The notes under the pieces were generated by a model. It was not told where the DNA came from. It searched no databases and worked only from the letters and a program-made list of their open reading frames with translations. From NCBI RefSeq assembly GCF_001953055.1, contig NZ_CP019044.1, positions 2,666,001-2,730,000 on the forward strand: 64,000 bases of DNA, written 5' to 3'. Below are positions 57,851 to 64,000 of this stretch, piece after piece (the first letter of the stretch is position 1; every line of letters starts with the position of its first letter). The position numbers and the translations under genes are program-made. Source of the DNA: Salaquimonas pukyongi. Its GTDB lineage: Bacteria; Pseudomonadota; Alphaproteobacteria; Rhizobiales; Rhizobiaceae.

Positions 57851-58642
57851 ATGACTATATCACGCCGCATGCAACCGCCGACCGTATCCCGTTTTGACGT
57901 ACTCTTTTCCTGGCTCGCCTTTCCAGCCTATGTCTGGCAGGGGCTGGGCGTGCGCCGCCGTTCAACACGGTTTGCCCCGCCGCCCGCAAAACCGTGGATT
58001 GAAAGCAATGGGCCCGATTCAGGCAACCCCGTGAAAGTGCTGATCATCGGTGATTCATCCGCCGCCGGCGTTGGCGTCCTGACCACCGGGGAAAGCCTGG
58101 GGGGACAATTGCCAGGCTTACTGGCGGAAAAACTTGATCGCCCGGTGGCGGTTCGTATTTCCGGCAACAACTCGGCAACCGCCGGCCAGATTCGCGACTA
58201 CGTCGTGCCGCATCTGGCACGGGAAGATTATGACTATATCTGCCTCAATATCGGCACCAACGACGCCAAAAATTTTCACACTGGCCGCCGCTTCTGCAAG
58301 GAATTCGGCACGCTGTTATATGCACTCAAGGCGAAATGGCCTTCAGCGACCATAATCTGGGCCGGCGTGCTCGACATGGCGAGTGTCCCGGCACTGCCGG
58401 TGCTGCTCGGAAGAATTCTCGGCATCCGCTCACGCATCATCGACAGAAACGGCAAGATACTCTGCCGTGAGCGCGGCGCTCTGGCACCTGTTTCGGAGTG
58501 GCAGCCGGTTGCCGAAAATTTCGCGGTTGACGGCTTCCACGCCTCTGCAAGGGGATACCGGGAATGGGCCGAAGGCCTTGCCGATTACATCGCGCAGTTG
58601 GAAGCAGGCAGCGCAGATCCTGACCCTAGTCCCGGCGGCTAA
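57851..58642 (+). CDS. SGNH/GDSL-family hydrolase
   Basis: This 263-residue protein has block I as VLIIGDSSAAGVG (nucleophile Ser), the Gly/Asn motifs in RISGNNSATAGQ and LNIGTNDAKNF, and the Asp-x-x-His of block V in VDGFHASARGY. The start MTISRRMQPP at 57851 is preferred. An N-terminal hydrophobic segment (DVLFSWLAFPAYVWQGLGV) may anchor it to the membrane. It likely acts as an esterase on acylated cell-envelope molecules; the substrate is unknown. Confidence 0.85.
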   Translation: MTISRRMQPPTVSRFDVLFSWLAFPAYVWQGLGVRRRSTRFAPPPAKPWIESNGPDSGNPVKVLIIGDSSAAGVGVLTTGESLGGQLPGLLAEKLDRPVAVRISGNNSATAGQIRDYVVPHLAREDYDYICLNIGTNDAKNFHTGRRFCKEFGTLLYALKAKWPSATIIWAGVLDMASVPALPVLLGRILGIRSRIIDRNGKILCRERGALAPVSEWQPVAENFAVDGFHASARGYREWAEGLADYIAQLEAGSADPDPSPGG

Positions 58643-59015
58643 AGAGGAAATCCGGCAGCCACGCATCCCGGCTGTCACAATGAACTTCCTGTGCCGGGGC
58701 CGGAAATTCCGGATCGGAAAATGCACCGACACCGACTGCAACGAGTTCGGGCATTCTCTCCGGATACCAATACACCGTACTGCCGCATTCCGGGCAAAAA
58801 TGGTGCTTGACCGCATAGCCGCTTTCGCTGATCCGAACATGGACCTTTGAAACACCATGCAAGCGCGCTTTCTCAAGCCGGTAAAAAGCGGCATTGCCGA
58901 AACTGCTGCCCGTACGCTGCTTGCACGCCCTGCAATGGCAAAGCGAAACACGTTCCGGTTCGCCTTCACATTCGGCAAACAACTGGCCGCAACTGCACTG
59001 GGCCCGCCGGTAGGT
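58626..59015 (-). CDS. GFA-family zinc protein
   Basis: This protein of about 129 residues has zinc-cysteine blocks CSCGQLFAECEG, CHCRACKQRTGS and CPECGSTVYWYPE. The start MTYRRAQ at 59015 is preferred to an ATG 13 codons upstream. It differs clearly from the GFA protein at 37.7 kb. It overlaps the end of the SGNH gene by 17 bases (convergent) and is divergent from prpE. Confidence 0.88.
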   Translation of the reverse strand, partial: TYRRAQCSCGQLFAECEGEPERVSLCHCRACKQRTGSSFGNAAFYRLEKARLHGVSKVHVRISESGYAVKHHFCPECGSTVYWYPERMPELVAVGVGAFSDPEFPAPAQEVHCDSRDAWLPDFLFSRRD

Positions 59016-59218
59016 CATAAGGCAATTCTTATATACCTGCCTATGCCGCTGCAATCCCCGGGCTCTCGCCGGAGTTGCCCCAAAAGCTGTGCATCATTGC
59101 ACAACGAAAGGGCATTTCGAGCCTTCATACCCTCACCTTTCGTTGGATGGACTTGCACACTTTTCCCCGTGTAAGAGTTAGGGAGCGAGCGGATTTCAAG
59201 GTGGAACGGGAGGATCAC

Positions 59219-61126
59219 ATGGCTTCGACCTATCACGACGTCTATGAGGGATGGAAAGCAGACCCGGAAGGCTTCTGGAAAGAGCAGGCTGGCGAGATCG
59301 ACTGGTTCACACCGTTCGACAAGGTGTTCGAGCCCGATGAAGGCGTTTATGGCCGGTGGTTTACCGGCGCGACCTGCAACACCTGCTACAATGCCGTCGA
59401 CCGTCACGTGGAGCGTGGACGCGCCGGTCAGGCCGCCATCATCTATGACAGTCCGATCACCGGCAGCCAGCGAACCATTACCTATGAGGAATTGAAAGAC
59501 GAGGTCGAGGCGCTCGCCAGCGTTATGCAGGAAAAGGGCGTTGCCGCCGGCGATCGGGTCATCATCTACATGCCGATGGTGCCGGAGGCAGCCTTTGCCA
59601 TGCTTGCCTGTGCCCGCCTTGGCGCCATTCACTCCGTGGTTTTTGGTGGATTTGCCGCCCGTGAGCTTGCCACCCGCATTGACGATGCGACCCCGAAAAT
59701 GATCATTTCGGCCTCCTGCGGCATCGAACCCAACCGCGTCGTTGCCTACAAGCCGCTGCTGGACGAAGCCATCGAAATGTCGGCCTCCAAGCCCGAGACC
59801 TGCATCGTTCTGCAGCGCGAGCAGCACGGCTGCGATCTCATCCCCGGCCGCGACATCGACTACGCAAAGGCAGTAGGTGCAGCCCGCTCGGCAGGCGCCG
59901 AAGTTCCCTGCGTTCCGGTTGCTGCCACCGATCCCCTCTACATCCTCTACACTTCCGGCACCACCGGCCAGCCCAAGGGCGTGGTGCGCGACAATGGCGG
60001 CCACATGGTGGCGCTCAAATGGACGATGAAGGCAATCTACAATGTGGAGCCGGGAGAGGTCTACTGGGCAGCTTCCGATGTCGGCTGGGTCGTGGGCCAC
60101 TCCTACATCGTCTATGCGCCGCTGCTGCATGGCTGCACCACGGTCCTGTTCGAGGGCAAGCCGGTCGGAACACCTGATGCCGGCACGTTCTGGCGGGTGA
60201 TTTCCGAACACAAGGTATCGACGCTGTTCACCGCACCGACAGCCTTCCGCGCCATCAAGAAGGAAGACCCGGAAGGCAAGCTGATCGACGACTATGACAT
60301 GTCGGGCTTCCGGGCGCTGTTTCTTGCAGGGGAGCGGGCCGACCCCGACACCATCCAGTGGGCCGAGCAGAAATTGAGCGTCCCGGTTTACGACCACTGG
60401 TGGCAGACCGAGACAGGCTGGACCATTGCAGGAAACCCAGTTGGCCTTGGTGCCCTGCCGGTCAAATACGGTTCACCGACCGTCGCCATGCCCGGCTACG
60501 ACATCCAGGTGCTTGACGATGCCGGCCATCCCGTGAAAACAGGCGAACTGGGCAATGTCGTCGTCAAACTGCCCCTGCCGCCGGGCTGCCTGCCGACACT
60601 GTGGAATGCCGACAAGCGCTTCCGCGAAGCCTATCTTGAGGAAATTCCCGGCTACTACAAAACGGCCGATGCCGGCATTATCGACGATGAAGGCTATCTC
60701 TTCATCATGGCCCGCACCGACGACATCATCAATGTGGCCGGCCACCGCCTCTCAACCGGCGGCATGGAGGAAGTCATCGCCGGGCACAAGGACGTTGCCG
60801 AATGCGCAGTGATCGGGGTTGCCGACAAGATGAAGGGACAGATGCCGGTCGGCTTCTGCATCCTTAATGCCGGCGTCGACCGTGACCCTGCCGAAATCGA
60901 GAGGGAAATCATCGCCCTGGTGCGCGAGAAAATCGGCCCGGTCGCAGCCTTCAAGACAGCGGTTATGGTGCCGCGGCTTCCCAAGACACGCTCCGGCAAA
61001 ATCCTGCGCGCGACCATGCAGAAGATTGCTGACGGCATGGAGTGGAAAATGCCGGCAACCATCGATGATCCGGCAATCCTCGACGAAATTACCGACGCGC
61101 TGAAAGAACGCGGGCTGGCATCCTAA
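59219..61126 (+). CDS. prpE: Propionyl-CoA synthetase (acetyl-CoA-synthetase family)
   Basis: This 635-residue AMP-forming acyl-CoA synthetase has the AMP-binding motif YILYTSGTTGQPKG, the conserved DHWWQTETGW core and the C-terminal catalytic lysine in RSGKILRATMQ. The start MASTYHDVYEGW after GGGAGGATCAC is clear. The N-terminal YHDVYEGWKADPEGFWKEQA and length resemble PrpE more than AcsA, so propionate is the likeliest substrate, but acetate or another short acid is possible. Confidence 0.88.
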   Translation: MASTYHDVYEGWKADPEGFWKEQAGEIDWFTPFDKVFEPDEGVYGRWFTGATCNTCYNAVDRHVERGRAGQAAIIYDSPITGSQRTITYEELKDEVEALASVMQEKGVAAGDRVIIYMPMVPEAAFAMLACARLGAIHSVVFGGFAARELATRIDDATPKMIISASCGIEPNRVVAYKPLLDEAIEMSASKPETCIVLQREQHGCDLIPGRDIDYAKAVGAARSAGAEVPCVPVAATDPLYILYTSGTTGQPKGVVRDNGGHMVALKWTMKAIYNVEPGEVYWAASDVGWVVGHSYIVYAPLLHGCTTVLFEGKPVGTPDAGTFWRVISEHKVSTLFTAPTAFRAIKKEDPEGKLIDDYDMSGFRALFLAGERADPDTIQWAEQKLSVPVYDHWWQTETGWTIAGNPVGLGALPVKYGSPTVAMPGYDIQVLDDAGHPVKTGELGNVVVKLPLPPGCLPTLWNADKRFREAYLEEIPGYYKTADAGIIDDEGYLFIMARTDDIINVAGHRLSTGGMEEVIAGHKDVAECAVIGVADKMKGQMPVGFCILNAGVDRDPAEIEREIIALVREKIGPVAAFKTAVMVPRLPKTRSGKILRATMQKIADGMEWKMPATIDDPAILDEITDALKERGLAS

Positions 61127-61557
61127 GTTTTGTCGATGGAAACAAGTTCGATGTCGAAAGACAGATCCTCGCCGGCCAGGGGGTGGTTCATGTCCAGCGT
61201 CACGCTCTCCTCGTCCATTCCGCTTACCGTCACAGGAACAGTGCGTCCGTCCGGCGCCTGAATTTGCAGTTGCATGCCGACTTCAAGTTCGATTTCCGGC
61301 GGCACTTGTGAGCGCGGCACGCTCTGGATCGCCGACGGATTGACAGCGCCGTAGGCCTGATCGGCAGCAACATCGACGGTTTTCGTGTCACCAACCGCCA
61401 TTCCGGGGATCGCCTGATCCAGTCCGGGAATGATCTGGCCGGAGCCAACCACGAATTCCAGCGGGTCGCGGCCCTTTGAGCTGTCGAACTGGGTGCCGTC
61501 GGCCAGCGTGCCGGAATAATGTATGCGCACGGTGTCACCCGTCTTGACCTGGGTCAT
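61123..61557 (-). CDS. FKBP-type peptidyl-prolyl isomerase (SlyD-like)
   Basis: This 144-residue protein has an FKBP core beginning MTQVKTGDTVRIHYSGTLADGTQFDSSKGRDPLEF and an insert-in-flap domain typical of SlyD (DQAYGAVNPSAIQSVPRSQV). The histidine-rich metal tail of E. coli SlyD is absent. It catalyses prolyl isomerisation and acts as a chaperone. It is convergent with prpE, overlapping by four bases. Confidence 0.92.
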   Translation of the reverse strand: MTQVKTGDTVRIHYSGTLADGTQFDSSKGRDPLEFVVGSGQIIPGLDQAIPGMAVGDTKTVDVAADQAYGAVNPSAIQSVPRSQVPPEIELEVGMQLQIQAPDGRTVPVTVSGMDEESVTLDMNHPLAGEDLSFDIELVSIDKT

Positions 61558-61711
61558 GAATTTCTCTTTCGCTGTGGGGTGAGTTTAAGAGGCCGCCAAG
61601 TATGTCTTGCCTGCGGGTGCTCGTTTCCCCACCGTACCGAACGAAAGCAGGTGGGTAAAGGGCAGCGCCGGGCAGCCGGCGGCTCTTCTGCAACCGCAAA
61701 CGCCGGTCAGG

Positions 61712-62377
61712 TTAAAAACCGGTCAGTTCCAGATGGCCGGTTTTCACATAGGCTAGACAGCCATCCTGCGAAAACGGCGCATGGCGCCACATGTGCGGAT
61801 TGCGTATCCAGGTGCCTTTGGGGTAGTCCCCGTGCTCGTCCTGCAGCCTGCCTTCCAGCACCAGCACCTCTTCTCCGCCCCAATGGTCATGGGAAACCAT
61901 GCGGGCGCCCGGCTCCCATTTGACAAGCACGACATTCTCATTGGCTGTGCTGTGCAATGGCAGCATGGTCAAGCCGTCTGCCAGACCCTCAACAAAACGC
62001 ATGCTGCGGGTATCGAGCGAAAACTGTTCGGTATCACTGGCTGAAAACTGATGCAGTTTCACGAACATCGTGCATCCTTGCGCGGTGCGGGGTGTGTGGC
62101 TGGTGCCAATCGGATTGCGCACATAGCTGCCTGCCGGGTAATCGCCGCTTTCATCGGAAAAGACCCCGTCCAGCACAAGAAATTCCTCGCCACCGTCATG
62201 GGTATGCGCTGCAAAGTGCGAGCCTGCCGCAAACCGTACGATGGTTGTTGCCCGCGCAACCTCACCACCAACCCGTTCAAGCATCATTCGCTCGACACCG
62301 GGCGCCGGAGAGGCCGTCCACTTGTAGTCCTCCGGACGAATTACCACCCGCTGGGAAAAATCTGCATTGAGTTCCAT
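61712..62377 (-). CDS. ChrR-like bicupin protein
   Basis: This 221-residue protein has two cupin domains. Metal-site His residues appear as HTHDGGEEFLVLDG in the first and SHDHWGGEEVLVLEG in the second, each followed by PxGxxxRNP-type sequence (YPAGSYVRNP, YPKGTWIRNP). It lacks the N-terminal zinc anti-sigma domain of ChrR. The start MELNADFSQRVV at 62377 is preferred. It may be a dioxygenase or a sensor protein. Confidence 0.88.
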   Translation of the reverse strand: MELNADFSQRVVIRPEDYKWTASPAPGVERMMLERVGGEVARATTIVRFAAGSHFAAHTHDGGEEFLVLDGVFSDESGDYPAGSYVRNPIGTSHTPRTAQGCTMFVKLHQFSASDTEQFSLDTRSMRFVEGLADGLTMLPLHSTANENVVLVKWEPGARMVSHDHWGGEEVLVLEGRLQDEHGDYPKGTWIRNPHMWRHAPFSQDGCLAYVKTGHLELTGF

Positions 62378-62585
62378 TGATACCCCACAAGAACCGGCAA
62401 CCGGCTTTGCCGAAGCCTTCCCACAAGGCGAATCCGGCAAGACACATACACCAATAAGTAGCTTTCTGTGTCAATACCGCTTTCGGCGGAAATCCGCATT
62501 TTGTGGCCCGCCGGGAGGTTCGGCAGCCGCTTGACCTTTGTCTCATGCAGTTCCATTGTCCGGCCAAATTCACATGGAGTCTTAC

Positions 62586-63380
62586 ATGCCAAATCTGGAA
62601 AACAAGATCGCCATCGTCACCGGAGCAGCACAGGGCATAGGATACGCCATTGCCGAGCGCCTGCTGAGGGAAAAGGCGAAGGTCATCATTGCCGATGTCA
62701 ACGATTCGAAGGGCCAGGAAGCCGCCAAAACCCTGTCCAAGATCAACTCCTGCACCTACATCCACTGCGATGTCAGCCAGAAGCTGGACGTTCACAACCT
62801 TGTTGCATCTGCACTCGACCTGCACGATCGCATCGATATTCTGGTCAACAATGCCGGCATGCTGATCGCCGGTGAATTTCTTGAACTCAATGAGGAAGAT
62901 TTCGACCGGGTACTTTCCGTCAACCTGAAAGGCGCCTTCCTGTGTGGCCAGGCCGTGGCAAAACACATGGTGGAGCAGGTAGGCAAAGGCCAGGAGCCGG
63001 GCGCCATCATCAACATGTCCTCGGTAAACGCAGTGTTCGCGATTCCCAATCAGGTTCCCTATTCGGTTTCCAAGGGCGGCATCAACCAGCTTACAAAGGT
63101 CATGGCACTGTCCCTTGCCGAACATGGCATTCGCGTCAACGCGATCGGCCCGGGATCGATCATGACCGACATGCTTGCGTCGGTGGCCAACGACAAGGCA
63201 GCCCGTCACAAGGTCCTCTCGCGCACCCCGATGGGCCGTATCGGCGATCCGGCGGAAATCGCCTCCATCGTTGCCTTCCTTGCCTCTGGTGATGCGAGCT
63301 ACGTCACCGGGCAGACCATCTACGCCGATGGCGGAAGGCTTGGGCTGAACTATACCGTTCCGGTGAAGGAAGACGGGTAG
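62586..63380 (+). CDS. Short-chain dehydrogenase/reductase
   Basis: This 264-residue Rossmann protein has the cofactor motif TGAAQGIGYAIAE (TGxxxGxG), NNAG (LVNNAGML), the catalytic Ser in INMSSVNAVF and Tyr-x-x-x-Lys in YSVSKGG. The start MPNLENKIAIV at 62586 is preferred. The Asp after the second strand (IIADVND) suggests NAD over NADP. The substrate is unknown. A hairpin and a VOC gene follow. Confidence 0.93.
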   Translation: MPNLENKIAIVTGAAQGIGYAIAERLLREKAKVIIADVNDSKGQEAAKTLSKINSCTYIHCDVSQKLDVHNLVASALDLHDRIDILVNNAGMLIAGEFLELNEEDFDRVLSVNLKGAFLCGQAVAKHMVEQVGKGQEPGAIINMSSVNAVFAIPNQVPYSVSKGGINQLTKVMALSLAEHGIRVNAIGPGSIMTDMLASVANDKAARHKVLSRTPMGRIGDPAEIASIVAFLASGDASYVTGQTIYADGGRLGLNYTVPVKEDG

Positions 63381-63391
63381 AAGCTGCCAGC

Positions 63392-63415
63392 CTCCTGACA
63401 GGTAGTTGTCAGGAG
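63392..63415 (+). repeat. Intercistronic hairpin between the SDR and VOC genes
   Basis: CTCCTGACA-GGTAGT-TGTCAGGAG is a perfect nine-pair stem. It lacks a T-run, so it is more likely an mRNA-processing or stability element than a full terminator. Confidence 0.6.
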
Positions 63416-63466
63416 CGGTGTGCAAGAGTGCAGGCATCATCCACCCTCTTCCAAAAGGAACCGATC

Positions 63467-63835
63467 ATGTCCGATGCACCAAAAAACACCGCCGTCTGGT
63501 TTGAAATTCCCGTCACCGATCTCGATGCCGCACAGCGCTTCTATGAGGATGTTTTGGCGATTTCGATGACCCGAAACAATGACGGGCCCAATCCCATGGT
63601 GATGTTTTCGAGCATGTCAGATGAAGGCGTGTCGGGGCATCTATATCCAGGCGAACCTGCAGGTGCCGGCAATGGTAACACCATTCACCTTGCCGTCGCC
63701 GATCCCCTGGAAAAGGTGATGGAACGGGTAACGGCCGCCGGCGGCCAGGTCGTGTCCCCGGCCATCGATATTCCCGGCGGACGGTTCTTCTATGCCGTCG
63801 ATCCGGCCGGCAATTCCATCGGCCTGTTTAACTAA
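63467..63835 (+). CDS. VOC-superfamily protein
   Basis: This 122-residue single-domain protein starts MSDAPKNTAVWFEIPVTDLDAAQRFYEDVL and ends with FFYAVDPAGNSIGLFN, both typical of small glyoxalase-fold proteins. It stands 86 bases downstream of the SDR gene and four bases before a YafY-type regulator, so these three may be co-transcribed. The substrate is unknown. Confidence 0.88.
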   Translation: MSDAPKNTAVWFEIPVTDLDAAQRFYEDVLAISMTRNNDGPNPMVMFSSMSDEGVSGHLYPGEPAGAGNGNTIHLAVADPLEKVMERVTAAGGQVVSPAIDIPGGRFFYAVDPAGNSIGLFN

Positions 63836-63838
63836 ACC

Positions 63839-64000
63839 ATGCGCCGCGCGGACCGCCTGTTTCAGATTGTCCAGATCATGCGCTCAGGGCGGTTGATCAC
63901 CGCCCGCATGCTGGCCGACCGGCTGGAGGTTTCCGAGCGCACCATCTATCGCGACATTGCCGATCTGCAGGGCTCCGGCGTCCCCATCGATGGGGAGGCC
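63839..64000 (+). CDS. YafY-family (HTH_11/WYL) transcriptional regulator, 5' part
   Basis: An ATG at 63839 opens a frame that continues to the right edge. The 54 visible residues are a helix-turn-helix domain: MRRADRLFQIVQIMRSGRLI followed by TARMLADRLEVSERTIYRDIADLQ, as in DeoR-like YafY regulators whose C-terminal half has a WYL domain. It probably regulates the preceding VOC gene, from which it is four bases away. Confidence 0.85.
   Translation, partial: MRRADRLFQIVQIMRSGRLITARMLADRLEVSERTIYRDIADLQGSGVPIDGEA

Overview
The window is a stretch of core chromosome from an alphaproteobacterium, almost certainly of the order Hyphomicrobiales (Rhizobiales). The evidence is the gene order glmM-ftsH-tilS-cpoB-pal-tolB-tolA-tolR-tolQ, the block yebC...ruvC-ruvA-ruvB-ybgC, tkt-gap-pgk near a class I fructose-bisphosphate aldolase, a 6S RNA between zapA and the 5-formyl-THF cyclo-ligase gene, a serC-serA operon with a leader RNA, and a DUF2937 protein. 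Base composition is moderately GC-rich throughout. There is no rRNA, tRNA, prophage, CRISPR array or autonomous transposase.

Layout: 1-1.7 kb is a TPP-riboswitch-controlled thiamine-precursor ABC transporter (thiX, partial thiY). 1.8-5.3 kb is a helix-hairpin-helix-like membrane protein and purA. 5.5-9.4 kb is an EamA transporter and the serine operon serC-serA. 9.5-11.3 kb holds two outer-membrane beta-barrel proteins. 11.4-23.6 kb is the envelope block: glmM, ftsH, tilS, cpoB, a small secreted protein, a hotdog thioesterase and the Tol-Pal genes. 23.8-28.4 kb is an accessory insert (LysE exporter, DUF1992, membrane protein, sulfatase, SoxR and a SoxR-controlled VOC gene) that separates tolQ from ybgC. 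28.4-37.5 kb is ybgC, a MOSC protein, and a ruvC-ruvA-ruvB series interrupted by two toxin-antitoxin pairs and a DUF3445 gene, then two transporters and yebC. 37.7-41.9 kb is accessory: a GFA protein, a lipase-like protein, a BCCT transporter and a secreted protein with a VHL-beta-like domain. 42-44.5 kb is ymdB, the cyclo-ligase gene, 6S RNA, zapA and DUF4164. 44.9-54.9 kb is central carbon metabolism (tkt, gap, two tiny membrane proteins, pgk, class I aldolase) with DUF2937, an ArsR regulator with monooxygenase-type neighbours, and a cytochrome P450 in between. 55-64 kb is a large OmpA protein, a VIT transporter, SGNH hydrolase, GFA, prpE, FKBP, bicupin, SDR, VOC and a partial YafY-type regulator.

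Two observations affect how the window should be read. First, five genes (an outer-membrane protein, tilS, tolB, tolA and a NIPSNAP gene) are each broken in a way that one added base repairs, four of them at G/C runs. This looks more like systematic base loss in the assembly than decay. Second, two short non-autonomous inverted-repeat elements flanked by TA sit directly at gene ends, one of them exactly between the stop codons of two convergent genes. The most unusual protein is the secreted VHL-beta-like one; the most unusual arrangement is the pair of PIN-toxin modules stitched by 4-base overlaps to ruvA and ruvB.
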